Source: Moraxella macacae 0408225 (GTDB taxonomy: Bacteria; Pseudomonadota; Gammaproteobacteria; Pseudomonadales; Moraxellaceae). From it: DNA of 64,000 bases. Of this stretch, positions 1-10,012 are shown piece by piece; positions within the stretch are counted from its first letter, which is position 1, and each line of letters begins with the position of its first letter. The notes under the pieces are model-generated. The model had not been told where the DNA came from. It worked only from the letters and a program-made list of their open reading frames with translations, and ran no database searches. The stretch spans positions 434,001 through 498,000 of the forward strand of contig NZ_ANIN01000001.1 of assembly GCF_000320365.1 (NCBI RefSeq). Reading direction: 5' to 3'. The position numbers and the translations under genes were made by a program.

Positions 1-74
1 CGCAGCAGGATATCCACAACAATCAACACCACGCCAATCATCACACCAATCAGAATGTAATTCCACTGCAAATT
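1..74 (-). pseudogene. Continuation of the OPT transporter in the shifted frame
   Basis: Read on the minus strand in the frame offset by one from the upstream OPT gene, this edge segment encodes a hydrophobic helix (NLQWNYILIGVMIGVVLIV) matching what should follow the IAKGIFG end of the main frame. It has no start of its own and runs off the window. It is the remaining C-terminal part of the same gene after a one-base insertion. Confidence 0.65.
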
Positions 75-1695
75 ATGGGCCAAAAATTCCTTTGGCAATC
101 GTCGTCATCAAGGTGGCTTGTGGCGCACCCAGTGCTTGGCTTTCGTCCATACCCGCACGCGGCATCGCACCGGTAAACCCATACGCATTGTACAACAAAT
201 CCAACACAGGGGCTATCACCAACGCACCGACCACACAGCCGATAATCAAGGCAATTTGTTGACGCCAAGGCGTAGCTTTTACCAAATAGCCTGTTTTTAG
301 ATCTTGCAAATTGTCATTGGAGATTGTAGCCACACACAGTACCGCCGAACCACAAAACAATGCCAATGCGGTAATAAATTGTCCATCTGCTTGTGTTAAC
401 AATTCAGGGTTTATATTGCCAATCATCAATAAGACAAGCGAGATAACCACAATAGAAATAATGCCAATGCCTGAAATTGGACTTGATGACGAACCCACAA
501 GCCCTGCCATATAACCACAAGCAGCCGCCACCAAAAAACCAATACCAAAGGTTAAAATCGTACACACAATCACCAAAAGCCACGCCATACCGCTAGGAAT
601 ACTGCTGGCTGACACAAATTGATAAAACGTTAATGCCAAAATCAACATCATACCGATCATGTAACCGATCATAGCTTTTGGTGATAAATCTTGTTCAACA
701 CGGCTTAAGTTGTTATTGCTACCGCCTTTTAATGCACGCACCGACAGTTTTAACCCCTCAAGCATGGGTTTTAATAACGTAATCAAAGTCCAAATCGCTG
801 CAATGCCAATCGTCCCTGCACCAATAAAACGCACTTTTTCTTTCCAAAGTTGCATCGCAAACGGTATCATTTGCACATCATCAGGCTGAGGTATCTGACT
901 GCTAAGCACAGGCACAGCTATGCCCCACGCAATAACAATCCCAAGCAAAATTGCCAAACCGCCTGCCAAACCAACCAAATAACCCGCTCCAAGCAGTGCA
1001 ACTGAAAAACCAATTGGCAACTGAAAAATCGCACCGCCAATTTTAAACCAATAACTGGCTGCATCGGCTGATACTTTTAAAGCATTGGTCAAAAAACTCA
1101 CCGATCCTGCAAACAATGCCCCAATACCGATCTCTTTAATCCCTGTGTTTTGATTTTGCCCTGTATTTTGCTCTGCGTTTTGCTCTGCGTTTTGTTTGGC
1201 GTGAGTGGCAGCTGCATTGTCATCATCTTCTACAATGCCCTCGCCTGCCTTTAAAATTTCAGCGGCCGCCACACCCTCAGGATAAGGCAAATCACTGTTC
1301 ACCACCATCGCATAACGCAGTGGAATGGTAAAAATCACCCCCAAAATTCCACCGCCGATACACAAAAACGCGGTTTGCCAAAACGGAAAACCCGTCCAAT
1401 ACCCCACCATTAACAGTGCAGGCAACATAAAAATAATCGACGACAACGTCCCTGCTGCAGATGCTTGAGTCTGCACCATGTTATTTTCCAAAATATTACT
1501 GTCCTTGGCAAATTTTAAAATCGCCATAGAAATCACCGCCGCAGGAATTGACGATGCAAAAGTCAACCCCACTTTTAATCCTAAATACACGTTGGATGCG
1601 GTAAATACCACCGTGATTAACGCCCCCAAAATCATGCCACGCAAGGTTAACTCACGATAATTGGCATAAGGATCGGACTGTGTCATTTTTGTCAT
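73..1695 (-). pseudogene. OPT-family oligopeptide transporter, frameshifted near its C-terminal end
   Basis: Inner-membrane transporter of the OPT (oligopeptide transporter) family, likely importing peptides or a peptide-like chelate; the substrate cannot be read from sequence. Many hydrophobic segments are visible, with the family-typical N-terminus (YANYRELTLRGMILG) and a PYPEG motif. The ATG at 1693-1695 is preferred because GGAGAG lies six bases upstream; an ATG six bases earlier abuts that site. The frame stops after 540 codons, short of the usual ~650-680. Bases 1-72 read in another minus-strand frame continue plausibly (LQWNYILIGVMIGVVLIVV), so one extra G in the GGG at 77-79 seems to have broken the gene. 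It may be a real pseudogene or a sequencing error. A charged Asn/Gln/Glu-rich loop with a repeated AEQN element lies near residues 165-185. Confidence 0.8.
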
Positions 1696-1969
1696 AGACA
1701 TCTCTCCAAGATAAGAATTTGTATTCACAACATTTTTGCAATAAAAACAAATTCGTATTCCATTAAACATTTGTTATCATAAAATTGCAACAAAAACTTC
1801 ATCGTGCAAGGTTATAAATACAAGTCCTAAAGCAAAACTTAAACAAAATAATCAATTATACGCAATTTTTACTGCTTTGTCGCTTCTTTTATAAAATTGC
1901 AATTACAAATATAAAATTACAATCACAAAAACAAAAACCCAAGTTTTTGCATGCTTTAATTTTTGCCAA

Positions 1970-1998
1970 AAAAAACCAGCTCAAGTTGAACTGGTTTG
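1970..1998 (-). terminator. Rho-independent terminator of the cytochrome c gene
   Basis: On the minus strand a 7-bp stem (AAACCAG with CTGGTTT) is followed by a run of eight T. It lies just downstream of the stop codon at 2023. Confidence 0.7.
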
Positions 1999-2022
1999 AC
2001 AAAAAAACAAAACCGCCCAATA

Positions 2023-2511
2023 TCAGCTATTTTTTTGTACCATATAATCAACAGCGGCTTTAATATCGGCATCAGGGGCGGTGCTTGTGCCTTTTGGTGG
2101 CATTGTGCCTGATTTGCCCGTAAATCCTTCAATGGCGTGTTTATAAAGTATGTCTTTACCTTGTGCAATGCGTGGTGCCCAGTTGGCTTTATCGCCAGTT
2201 TTTGGTGCACCTAACACACCTGTGTCATGGCAAGTTTTACATGTGGTGTTGTAGAGTTTTTCACCCACTGAACCATCGTTTGCGGTCGCGGTTTCGTTTT
2301 TTGGAGCTGTAGGTGCAGCAACCGATGCAATCGGTGTTGCAGGTTCTTTGGCTTGTGGAGGTGGATTGTTTGCACGAGCGATCTCGCCTTGCTCAGCAGC
2401 AATGTCTTCGGTGGCATGGTGGGCGGTATCGTGATCGTGCTTGCTACAAGCGGTTAAGGTCAGACTCACTGCCAAAAAACTTGCCATTACAATGGGTAAT
2501 TTTGGTGCCAT
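2023..2511 (-). CDS. c-type cytochrome lipoprotein (cytochrome c5-like)
   Basis: A 162-residue exported electron carrier with one haem. Residues 1-22 form a lipoprotein signal peptide ending in the lipobox LTAC, so Cys22 should be lipidated and the protein membrane-anchored in the periplasm. Residues 23-80 are a His-, Ala- and Pro-rich linker. The cytochrome domain has the haem site CKTCH (Cys91, Cys94, His95) and a likely axial Met137 in TMPPK, as in small class I cytochromes of the c5 type. GAGGAT lies upstream of the ATG. The gene stands alone, divergent from rpsU, and has its own terminator. Its redox partner is unknown. Confidence 0.85.
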   Translation of the reverse strand: MAPKLPIVMASFLAVSLTLTACSKHDHDTAHHATEDIAAEQGEIARANNPPPQAKEPATPIASVAAPTAPKNETATANDGSVGEKLYNTTCKTCHDTGVLGAPKTGDKANWAPRIAQGKDILYKHAIEGFTGKSGTMPPKGTSTAPDADIKAAVDYMVQKNS

Positions 2512-2560
2512 GTTGGTATCCTCGAAAAAGATGTTAGCGGTTGGCTGTTAAACTTGACTT

Positions 2561-2569
2561 ATTATAGCA
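2561..2569 (-). promoter_or_regulatory. Extended -10 promoter for the cytochrome c gene
   Basis: On the minus strand TGCTATAAT lies about 50 bases before the start codon. It is a perfect -10 hexamer with the TG extension; no good -35 hexamer is visible. Confidence 0.5.
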
Positions 2570-2678
2570 CTTTTTTTAACGCGTTACAGCATTGTAACCT
2601 TAAAACCCTATTCTTGAAAAGGATTTTTCAGCAAAAAACAAAAAAACTTGGCAACAACCGCTAAAATCATGAAAAATA

Positions 2679-2707
2679 TTGACTTTTTTTAACAAAAATG
2701 CTATAGT
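2679..2707 (+). promoter_or_regulatory. Sigma-70 promoter of rpsU
   Basis: TTGACT (2679-2684) and TATAGT (2702-2707) are separated by 17 bp, giving a leader of about 110 nt. Confidence 0.65.
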
Positions 2708-2735
2708 TTTTATTTTATCCTAATCTGAAGCTGAT

Positions 2736-2755
2736 GCCTTGTTGGCACACAAGGC
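2736..2755 (+). promoter_or_regulatory. Hairpin in the rpsU leader
   Basis: A perfect 7-bp stem, GCCTTGT with ACAAGGC, and a 6-nt loop sit in the rpsU leader. No T-tract follows, so it is not a terminator. It could stabilise the mRNA or act in control; that role is only a guess. Confidence 0.35.
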
Positions 2756-2824
2756 TAAATAACTTACGATACAGCCAGATTAATGATCCTTGCCATAAAC
2801 TTTATTAGACTTAAAGGAGTCTTC

Positions 2825-3040
2825 ATGCCAGCAGTTAAGGTAAAAGAAAACGAACCGGTTGATATCGCTATCCGCCGTTTTAAACGTGCGTGTGAAAAAG
2901 CAGGCATTTTAGCAGATGTTCGCAAACACGAATTTTACGAAAAACCCACGCAAGAGCGTAAACGCAAAAAAGCGGCCGCGGTAAAACGTTACAAAAAGAA
3001 AGTATCTCGTGAATCTATCCGCACCACGCGTCTTTACTAA
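2825..3040 (+). CDS. rpsU: 30S ribosomal protein bS21
   Basis: Small-subunit ribosomal protein of 71 residues, the usual length, binding near the 3' end of 16S rRNA and needed for initiation on structured messages. The sequence shows the family core ([20 protein letters not shown]) and a very basic C-terminal half ([18 protein letters not shown]). The ATG at 2825 follows AAAGGAG at five bases; an upstream in-frame extension to 2783 has no ribosome site and is rejected. It is followed by a terminator and then by yqeY, its usual neighbour in gammaproteobacteria. Confidence 0.97.
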   Translation: MPAVKVKENEPVDIAIRRFKRACEKAGILADVRKHEFYEKPTQERKRKKAAAVKRYKKKVSRESIRTTRLY

Positions 3041-3124
3041 TTTGGCTTGATGGTTTCAACCGTTTGACTTATACGTTTTAATTTATACGTTTAACTCATA
3101 GCTAAATTTTATCTTAAGATGACA

Positions 3125-3151
3125 AAAGCCACTTTTTAAAGTGGTTTTTTT
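3125..3151 (+). terminator. Terminator after rpsU
   Basis: A short stem, CCACTT with AAGTGG, is followed by seven T. It lies between rpsU and yqeY and may only attenuate read-through. Confidence 0.6.
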
Positions 3152-3198
3152 ATTGACAAACCCAACAAAAACCAAAATTGCCAAAAAAGGAAATCAAA

Positions 3199-3648
3199 AT
3201 GTCCGCCTTAAAAAACGCCTTAAACGACACGCTAAAAACCGCCATGAAAGCTCGCGAACTAGAAAAAGTAAAAGTATTGCGCAATGTGCAAGCAGTCATC
3301 AAACAAATTGAAATTGATCGTCAAATGACACTTGATGATACAGGGGTGCTTGAGATTTTACAAAAACAAACCAAACAACGTCAAGAATCATTGGCAATTT
3401 TTACCGCCAATGGCCGCGAAGATTTGGCACAAAAAGAACAGTTTGAAATTGATATTATCAGCGAATTTTTGCCACAAGCAATGAGCGAAGATGACATCAC
3501 AGCCTTGGTAAATGCTGAAATTAGCAAGCAAGGAGCAACGTCCATGCAACAAATGGGCAGCGTCATGAATGCATTAAAAGCACAAACTGCAGGGCGTGCC
3601 GATCCAGCAATTATTTCAAAACTGGTAAAACAAGCCTTACAAGGCTAA
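3199..3648 (+). CDS. yqeY: GatB/YqeY domain protein
   Basis: A 149-residue cytoplasmic protein of the YqeY family, related to the tail domain of the GatB subunit of tRNA amidotransferase and thought to bind tRNA; its exact role is unsettled. The N-terminus (LKNALNDTLKTAMKARELEKVKVLRNVQ) and the end (MNALKAQTAGRADPAIISKLVKQAL) are typical of the family. The start at 3199 is chosen because AAAAGGA lies seven bases upstream; a TTG at 3178 lacks such a site. The rpsU-yqeY order is conserved and often leads to dnaG and rpoD, which are not here. Confidence 0.9.
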   Translation: MSALKNALNDTLKTAMKARELEKVKVLRNVQAVIKQIEIDRQMTLDDTGVLEILQKQTKQRQESLAIFTANGREDLAQKEQFEIDIISEFLPQAMSEDDITALVNAEISKQGATSMQQMGSVMNALKAQTAGRADPAIISKLVKQALQG

Positions 3649-3672
3649 ATTCATTAAACAAATTCATTAAAC
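3647..3672. repeat. 13-bp tandem duplication at the yqeY stop
   Basis: Two perfect copies of AAATTCATTAAAC; the first overlaps the yqeY stop codon. It is one of many such duplications in the window. Confidence 0.85.
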
Positions 3673-3740
3673 AATTGTTAAACGGATTGTAGGTAGATTT
3701 TACAATTTTTTGCAATTGATATTTTTTGCATTGACACTAA

Positions 3741-3768
3741 AAAAACCCAACACAGTTGTTGGGTTTTT
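3741..3768. terminator. Bidirectional terminator between yqeY and nqrF
   Basis: Perfect 11-bp stem (AAAAACCCAAC with GTTGGGTTTTT) and a 6-nt loop. T-tracts on both strands let it serve both convergent genes. Confidence 0.85.
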
Positions 3769-3797
3769 GTAAAGGCTGTCTTAATCAACCGCCACAC

Positions 3798-5033
3798 TTA
3801 ACCACCAAAATTATCAAGCATGATGTTTTCATCTTCCACACCCAACGATTTGAGCATTTTGATAACCGCATCATTCATCACAGGTGGCCCACACATATAA
3901 AACTCGCAATCTTCTGGAGCTGGGTGATCTTTTAGATATTCTTCATAAAGTACATTATGAATAAAGCCTGTGTAACCGTCCCAGTTATCCTCCGGCATCG
4001 GATCGGAAAGTGCAACATGCCACTCAAAATTGTCAAATTTTTCTTGCAAACCGTCGTAATCTTCCACATAGAACATTTCACGTTTGCTTCTTGCACCATA
4101 CCAAAAGCTGATTTTGCGATCTGAATTGAGCCGTTTTAATTGGTCAAAAATATGCGAACGCATCGGTGCCATGCCTGCTCCACCGCCAATAAAAATCATC
4201 TCGTTTTTGGTTTCTTTGGCAAAAAATTCACCATAAGGCCCAGATACAGTAACTTTATCACCCGGTTTTAGGCTAAATACCCACGATGACATTTTGCCAG
4301 GTGGAATGCCCTCGCCGCCACGCGGTGGTGGACTTGCAATACGGATATTAAATTTGATGATGCCTTTTTCATCAGGATAATTTGCCATAGAATAGGCTCG
4401 GATAACAGGTTCTTCTACTTTTGAGACATATTGCCAAAGGTTAAATTTATCCCAATCTTCGTGATATTCTTTGTCAATGACAAAATCTTTGTAGTTCACC
4501 TCATGCGGTGGGGCTTCAAGTTGTACATAGCCGCCTGCACGGAAATTAACCTCTTCGCCCTCTGGAATTTTAAGCACCAATTCTTTGATAAAAGTTGCAA
4601 CATTGTCATTAGAAACAACCTCACACTCCCACTTTTTAACATCAAAAAATTCAGGATCAATTTCAATTGCCATGTCTTGTTTGACCGCCACTTGGCAAGC
4701 AAGGCGCATATTATCACGAATTTCGCCTTGGGTAAAATGCCCCTCTTCGGTTGGTAAAATATCACCACCGCCTGAAATTACCTTACAGCGACACTGGCCA
4801 CATGTACCGCCACCGCCACACGCTGACGACAAAAAAATCCCTTCAGATGCAAGGGTTTGTAACAATTTACCCCCTGCTTCCACCGAAATGTTGTTGTCAG
4901 GATTTTCATTAATATTAATGTTGACTTTACCTGTGTTCACAAGCTTGCCACGTGCGACCAAAATGACCGCCACAAAGCTCATGATGATAACTGTGAACAT
5001 GGCAACGCCACCAAATACAGTTGCAAATTGCAT
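3798..5033 (-). CDS. nqrF: Na+-translocating NADH:quinone reductase subunit F
   Basis: Electron-input subunit of Na+-NQR, which oxidises NADH with FAD and passes electrons through a 2Fe-2S centre. The 411-residue protein has one N-terminal membrane helix (residues 5-27), a plant-type ferredoxin domain with Cys72, Cys78, Cys81 and Cys113, then a ferredoxin reductase domain with the FAD site RAYS (212-215) and a C-terminal NAD-binding part ending in [10 protein letters not shown]. Length is normal. It is the last gene of nqrABCDEF, nine bases after nqrE. The usual downstream nqrM and apbE maturation genes are absent; a terminator and the convergent yqeY follow. Confidence 0.97.
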   Translation of the reverse strand: MQFATVFGGVAMFTVIIMSFVAVILVARGKLVNTGKVNININENPDNNISVEAGGKLLQTLASEGIFLSSACGGGGTCGQCRCKVISGGGDILPTEEGHFTQGEIRDNMRLACQVAVKQDMAIEIDPEFFDVKKWECEVVSNDNVATFIKELVLKIPEGEEVNFRAGGYVQLEAPPHEVNYKDFVIDKEYHEDWDKFNLWQYVSKVEEPVIRAYSMANYPDEKGIIKFNIRIASPPPRGGEGIPPGKMSSWVFSLKPGDKVTVSGPYGEFFAKETKNEMIFIGGGAGMAPMRSHIFDQLKRLNSDRKISFWYGARSKREMFYVEDYDGLQEKFDNFEWHVALSDPMPEDNWDGYTGFIHNVLYEEYLKDHPAPEDCEFYMCGPPVMNDAVIKMLKSLGVEDENIMLDNFGG

Positions 5034-5042
5034 AGCGCCTCC

Positions 5043-5651
5043 TTATAATGACATACCACCAAAAGACATAAAGCCTAAAGCCATAAGCCCTGCGGTGATA
5101 AACGTAATGCCAAGTCCACGCAACGGTGCAGGCACATCAGAGTATTTTAGTTTTTCGCGGATGCCCGCCATTGCCGTAATTGCCAATGCCCAACCAAGCC
5201 CTGAACTAAAGCCATAAACCAACGACTCGCTAAAGTTATAATCACGCTCAACCATAAACAGCACACCACCCATAATCGCGCAGTTAACCGTAATCAGTGG
5301 CAAGAAAATCCCCAAAGCGTTATACAAACTTGGCATGAATTTGTCCAAAAACATCTCCATGATCTGCACAACCGCTGCAATTAAAGCAATATAGCTTAAA
5401 AAACCCAGAAAACTTAAATCCGTGTTTGGAAAACCCGCCCAAGCCAATGCGCCATCTTTTAACAAATATTGGTATAACAAATTGTTCAAAGGCACGGTAA
5501 TGCCCATAACCACCACAACGGCAATACCAAGCCCCAAGGCCGTTGACACTTTTTTTGACACAGCAATAAAAGTACACATACCAAAAAAGTATGCCAATGC
5601 CATATTTTGGATAAAGACAGACGTAATAAATAAACTAATATAATGTTCCAT
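5043..5651 (-). CDS. nqrE: Na+-translocating NADH:quinone reductase subunit E
   Basis: Integral membrane subunit of Na+-NQR, 202 residues with six predicted helices, homologous to NqrD and RnfA. With NqrD it forms the inverted-repeat membrane core that carries an intramembrane iron-sulfur centre and takes part in Na+ movement. The start [19 protein letters not shown] and the segment [11 protein letters not shown], containing the conserved iron-ligating Cys, are typical. It lies between nqrD and nqrF with gaps of 11 and 9 bases, implying one transcript. Confidence 0.96.
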   Translation of the reverse strand: MEHYISLFITSVFIQNMALAYFFGMCTFIAVSKKVSTALGLGIAVVVVMGITVPLNNLLYQYLLKDGALAWAGFPNTDLSFLGFLSYIALIAAVVQIMEMFLDKFMPSLYNALGIFLPLITVNCAIMGGVLFMVERDYNFSESLVYGFSSGLGWALAITAMAGIREKLKYSDVPAPLRGLGITFITAGLMALGFMSFGGMSL

Positions 5652-5662
5652 TATCCAACTCC

Positions 5663-6361
5663 TTATTTGCCACTTTTATCACGATGCGGATCGCAAGCGG
5701 TATGCAACATTGCTTTAGATTGTGGTTTCATGACAAATTCAGCAGGTTCAATATGCTGTTTTTGACGCATACGCAACAAGGCAATAAACAGTGCAATCAC
5801 AAAAAACGCCGATGGAGGCAATAACAACAAACCATTTGGCACATACCAACCACCATCGGTTACTTTTTGTAAAATCTGAATGTCAAACAACGAACCATTG
5901 CCAAAAAACTCACGCACAACCGCCACCAAAAACAGCAAAACCGAATAACCCAGCCCATTACCCAAGCCATCTAAAAAACTTGGCACAGGCGGATTACTCA
6001 TTGCAAAAGCCTCAGCACGCCCCATCACAATACAGTTGGTGATAATCAGACCAATAAAAACCGACAATGCTTTACTCACTTCATAAAGCAATGCTTTTAA
6101 CACCTGATCAACCACAATAACAAGCGATGCAATGACCACCATTTGTACAATAATACGAATACTGGACGGAATTTTATTGCGCAAAATAGAAATGAAAAAG
6201 CTTGAAAATGCCGTAACCAATGTCAATGCAATACCCATAACTAAGGCATTTTTAATACTAATCGTTACTGCCAATGCTGAACAAATACCCAATACTTGCA
6301 CAGCAATTGGGTTGTTTTGAACGATTGGCGTTGTCAAAATTTTCTTTAGATCGTTTGCCAT
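5663..6361 (-). CDS. nqrD: Na+-translocating NADH:quinone reductase subunit D
   Basis: Membrane subunit of Na+-NQR, paired with NqrE. It has about six helices and the conserved segment [20 protein letters not shown], whose Cys corresponds to the iron ligand of the family. At 232 residues it is slightly longer than the common ~210, owing to a hydrophilic C-terminal tail (from about residue 205) rich in Gln, His and Lys. It starts two bases after the nqrC stop, so the two are probably translationally coupled. Confidence 0.96.
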   Translation of the reverse strand: MANDLKKILTTPIVQNNPIAVQVLGICSALAVTISIKNALVMGIALTLVTAFSSFFISILRNKIPSSIRIIVQMVVIASLVIVVDQVLKALLYEVSKALSVFIGLIITNCIVMGRAEAFAMSNPPVPSFLDGLGNGLGYSVLLFLVAVVREFFGNGSLFDIQILQKVTDGGWYVPNGLLLLPPSAFFVIALFIALLRMRQKQHIEPAEFVMKPQSKAMLHTACDPHRDKSGK

Positions 6362-6363
6362 GA

Positions 6364-7173
6364 TTAACCCCCTTGTTTGGTATTACGCAGATTGTCTAAA
6401 AAGGGCTTATAACCACGCTCCCCCAACCAAAACTGGATCATATTATTCACACCACTGCTGGTAATGGAAGCCCCCGTAATGCCATCAACATAGTTAGGCG
6501 TAGGTTTTGGTGAGCCTGATTTTACCACACCAGTTACAACCTTACCGCTATCATCATAGGCTTTTTTGTCCGTCCATAAAGCTCGCCATTTTGGCTCTTC
6601 AATCAAAGCACCAAGCCCTGGGGTTTCTTTATGTTGGTAAAAACTAATGCCCTCAATGGTATTAATGTCATTTTTAAGGGTTAAAAAACCGTAAATCTGC
6701 CCCCAAAGTCCATAGCCATTAATGGGTAAGATCACATTTTTTAAGTTGCCTTGTTCATCATTTAACAAATAAACTTTGGCATATTTTGGCAATGCCCCAA
6801 CACGAGCGGGATCATTGCCCTTTAAATCAATGTTGGTGCTTGTGTCTTTTGATGCTTTGACCACATCGTAAGTATTAACATCGTTAATATTGGCGGATTT
6901 GAGTTCTTCATCGGTTGCAAATGTACCTTTTTGCATGTCAATCAATCTAACCTCAACATTTTGAAAACGCGTTTGTACATCATCGACACTGTCTTTGGTT
7001 GGATCAAATAAATTGGCCGCCATCAAAATATTTTTGTTGCGATCGGTTTCAATGTTTTTGGTTTGTTGTGGTTTCATCGCAATTGCAGCCACAGACACCA
7101 AAATAGAACACACCAAGCACAATACAAATGCCACCACAATCGTGCGTACATTGCTATCTTTATTGCTGGACAT
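6364..7173 (-). CDS. nqrC: Na+-translocating NADH:quinone reductase subunit C
   Basis: Periplasmic flavin subunit of Na+-NQR, 269 residues, anchored by one N-terminal helix (residues 10-32). The FMN-binding domain ends in [12 protein letters not shown]. In the well-studied Vibrio protein the covalent FMN sits on the Thr of an SGAT motif; here the matching residue is Ser236. The ATG at 7171-7173 follows GGAGAAAACGTT; a longer open frame back to 7254 lies inside nqrB and lacks such a site. The start overlaps the end of nqrB by 14 bases. Confidence 0.95.
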   Translation of the reverse strand: MSSNKDSNVRTIVVAFVLCLVCSILVSVAAIAMKPQQTKNIETDRNKNILMAANLFDPTKDSVDDVQTRFQNVEVRLIDMQKGTFATDEELKSANINDVNTYDVVKASKDTSTNIDLKGNDPARVGALPKYAKVYLLNDEQGNLKNVILPINGYGLWGQIYGFLTLKNDINTIEGISFYQHKETPGLGALIEEPKWRALWTDKKAYDDSGKVVTGVVKSGSPKPTPNYVDGITGASITSSGVNNMIQFWLGERGYKPFLDNLRNTKQGG

Positions 7174-8377
7174 AACGTTTTCTCCGTTTGATATTGGCTT
7201 GAGTAACAAAGTAATCAAAAAGCGGCGCGAACAAGTTGGCAAATAAAATCGCAAGCATAATGCCCTCTGGGAAGGCTGGATTAATCACGCGTATAATTAC
7301 CGTCATAAACCCAATTAAAATCCCATACCACCAACGTCCGACATTCGTCATCGCAGCCGAAACAGGATCGGTTGCCATAAACACCATGCCAAATGCAAAA
7401 CCACCAAGCACAAAATGCCACCAAAACGGCATCATCTGTAGTGCATTGTTTGGATTGCCAAAGATGTTAAACAACAAACTTGTGGCTATCATACCAACCA
7501 TCACGCCTGCCATAATTCGCCACGAGGCAATTTTTGTCCACAATAAACCCACTGCACCGATCAAAATTGCCAAGGTCGATACTTCACCAACAGAACCTTG
7601 CATGTTGCCCAAAAACGCATTCGCCCAGGTTAACGTTTGATCAAAACCATTGTTAAACGCATGAGACATTGTGCCAATTGCAGACTGCCCTAAAGGTGTA
7701 GCCCCTGTATAACCATCTACCGCCGCCCATACTGCATCGCCTGAAATGCTTGCAGGATACGCAAAATACAAAAACGCCCGCCCTGCCAATGCAGGATTAA
7801 GAAAGTTTTTACCCGTACCGCCAAACACCTCTTTGGCAACCACAACCCCAAAAGTAATTCCAAGTGCCACTTGCCATAGCGGAATGCTGGCTGGCAAAGT
7901 TAATGCAAACAAAATAGAGGTAACGAAAAAACCCTCGTTGACTTCATGTTTGCGATAAACAGCAAACACAGTCTCCCAAAAAATCCCCACAACAAAAGTT
8001 ACGATATAAATCGGTAAAAATTGCATCGCCCCATAAGCAAAACTGGCCAAAATACTCTCTGCATTATAACCAAACAGATCGGTAATAATGGTTCGCCAAC
8101 CAGAAGCGGTTGCACCTGTTTTTGCCATTGCCATCAGTGCTTGATGCCCTGTGTTGTACATGCCCCAAAACATTGCAGGAAATGCACACAACCACACAGT
8201 AATCATAATGCGTTTTAAGTCAATCCCATCACGCACATGCGATGCACTGTAACTTTTGTTTGCAGGCTGACGAAAAAACGTGTCAAACATCTCAAACACA
8301 GCAAAGTATTTTTCATACTTACCACCATGTGTAAAATGCGGCTCAGCCTTGTCAAACATATCATGAATAAATTTCAA
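7160..8377 (-). CDS. nqrB: Na+-translocating NADH:quinone reductase subunit B
   Basis: Largest membrane subunit of Na+-NQR, 405 residues with about ten helices. It binds riboflavin and a covalent FMN and forms the main Na+ pathway. The motif [10 protein letters not shown] marks Thr227 as the FMN attachment site. The family features [19 protein letters not shown] and [12 protein letters not shown] are present. It begins three bases after the nqrA stop and overlaps nqrC, as expected for an operon. Confidence 0.97.
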   Translation of the reverse strand: MKFIHDMFDKAEPHFTHGGKYEKYFAVFEMFDTFFRQPANKSYSASHVRDGIDLKRIMITVWLCAFPAMFWGMYNTGHQALMAMAKTGATASGWRTIITDLFGYNAESILASFAYGAMQFLPIYIVTFVVGIFWETVFAVYRKHEVNEGFFVTSILFALTLPASIPLWQVALGITFGVVVAKEVFGGTGKNFLNPALAGRAFLYFAYPASISGDAVWAAVDGYTGATPLGQSAIGTMSHAFNNGFDQTLTWANAFLGNMQGSVGEVSTLAILIGAVGLLWTKIASWRIMAGVMVGMIATSLLFNIFGNPNNALQMMPFWWHFVLGGFAFGMVFMATDPVSAAMTNVGRWWYGILIGFMTVIIRVINPAFPEGIMLAILFANLFAPLFDYFVTQANIKRRKRYVQQ

Positions 8378-8380
8378 TGT

Positions 8381-9730
8381 TTAGCCCTCCTGTTCAATGC
8401 GTGTTAGATTGTCGCGCAAAATATCACCAAACTCGTATTTACCAGGACTTACAAACGTACACAAGGCCAAATCTTCTTCATCTAACTCAAGCACGCCCAA
8501 ATCTTCTGCTACCAAGATATCTTCCACAATAATCGCACGCAACAACTGTGTTGCCAAAATATCCAATGGCATCACTTTTTCATAACTGCCAATTGGTACC
8601 ATCGCACGAGGCGAACCGTTGGTACTGGTGGTCATGTTAAATTTTTTGTCTTTAAAAAATTGAGATAAATAAATTGGCATCACCGAAAAACGATTTTTGC
8701 CAAGGGTAAAAAAGTGCATGGCAGGGCGTTCGTGTCCTTCTGCCAATACCGATACTTGATAATGAAAACGCCCCAAAAAGTCCACGGTATCGACCGCTTT
8801 TCGTCCTGACAGCACCGAACCTGAAATGACACGGTTATCACCTTCGGCCAATTCGTTGTGCGTAAGTTCACTCAAACTTGCACCGCGATCAGTAACAATC
8901 AAGCGCGGTTTATTGACTGCAGGCCCTGCCAAACTTAGCATACGCACGGTATAAAGCTCGCCTGTGGTAAACAGTTTACCAAATGCAATCACATCTTGAT
9001 AACCAATCGTCCACACGGTTACCCCACGCCCAACAGGTCGCAAAAAGTGAATGTGAGTCCCTGACAATCCTGCAGGGTGCACGCCTTGAAAACCGTGATA
9101 ACTGACATTTGGCAACGTTACTTTTGCCACATCAGCACAGGCTTCATGACACACAAAAACCTTGTCGGTCAAACGTGATAGCACGGTAAGCCCATCATCA
9201 AACGCCTGCTGCTCTTCTTTTATCATCAGCATCGGATCAAAAGCCAGTGGGTTGGTATCCATCATATTCACAAAAATCGCCACAGGAGTACTGTCAACTT
9301 CAGGGGTACGACTAAACGGACGTGTACGAAATGCCGTCCACTCACCCGACTCAACCAACTGGTCAACCACACTTTCACGCGGTAGTTTGGCTAATTCATC
9401 TGACGGATATTGTCCAAATTTTTTGGTTGCAATGCTATTATCAACCTCGATAACAAGGCTTTCAAATACGCGACGCTCGCCACGATTAACCGCAACCACA
9501 CGCCCCGATGCAGGTGCAGTAAACACCACGCCTTGGCGTTTTTTATCGGTAAAAACCGCCTGTCCTTTGGCAACGGTATCACCTTCTTGCACAAGCATAG
9601 ATGGTTTCATACCGATATAGTCATAACCAATGAGTGCAACGTGCTTGGGATTAAACTGGCTAATGTCGCTACTATTGCTACTTGGCGAGCCACTAATGGG
9701 GATATCTAGCCCCTTTTTGATGGTAATCAT
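8381..9730 (-). CDS. nqrA: Na+-translocating NADH:quinone reductase subunit A
   Basis: Cytoplasm-facing subunit of Na+-NQR, 449 residues, close to the usual 446. It begins [14 protein letters not shown] and contains the conserved [14 protein letters not shown] segment. The ATG at 9728-9730 follows AAGAAG at seven bases; a TTG two codons earlier is less likely. It is the first gene of the six-gene operon, which turns NADH oxidation into an outward Na+ gradient. A spacer of about 280 bp separates it from the divergent hisA. Confidence 0.96.
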   Translation of the reverse strand: MITIKKGLDIPISGSPSSNSSDISQFNPKHVALIGYDYIGMKPSMLVQEGDTVAKGQAVFTDKKRQGVVFTAPASGRVVAVNRGERRVFESLVIEVDNSIATKKFGQYPSDELAKLPRESVVDQLVESGEWTAFRTRPFSRTPEVDSTPVAIFVNMMDTNPLAFDPMLMIKEEQQAFDDGLTVLSRLTDKVFVCHEACADVAKVTLPNVSYHGFQGVHPAGLSGTHIHFLRPVGRGVTVWTIGYQDVIAFGKLFTTGELYTVRMLSLAGPAVNKPRLIVTDRGASLSELTHNELAEGDNRVISGSVLSGRKAVDTVDFLGRFHYQVSVLAEGHERPAMHFFTLGKNRFSVMPIYLSQFFKDKKFNMTTSTNGSPRAMVPIGSYEKVMPLDILATQLLRAIIVEDILVAEDLGVLELDEEDLALCTFVSPGKYEFGDILRDNLTRIEQEG

Positions 9731-9873
9731 AAGCAATCTTCTTATTTTGAAAAAAAGTCCAAAAATAATATTATGTTACATAAAAACATGCCACATAACA
9801 CTAAGACAAACATCAAAAGCAAAAACTTTTCTATTTTGTATCAGTTTAATAAAAAAATATTACCTAACCAAAC

Positions 9874-9879
9874 ATTATA
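9874..9879 (-). promoter_or_regulatory. Possible -10 element of the nqr operon
   Basis: A perfect TATAAT on the minus strand, about 145 bases before nqrA. No convincing -35 hexamer is seen at 17 bp. Confidence 0.35.
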
Positions 9880-10012
9880 CGGTAAAATTATGCAAAAATT
9901 CTAGCAAATATAGCTTTTCTTTTACACAAAACATCATTTTTTTGTAAGAAAATTGACAAAAGTTTGCCAAAATATTTATTTTTTACTTTTTTTAACAAAA
10001 GGATATCTTTTT

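Noticed and set aside
50-268. A 72-residue minus-strand protein
   Set aside because: It is an off-frame reading of the OPT transporter, and the true continuation lies in the third frame.
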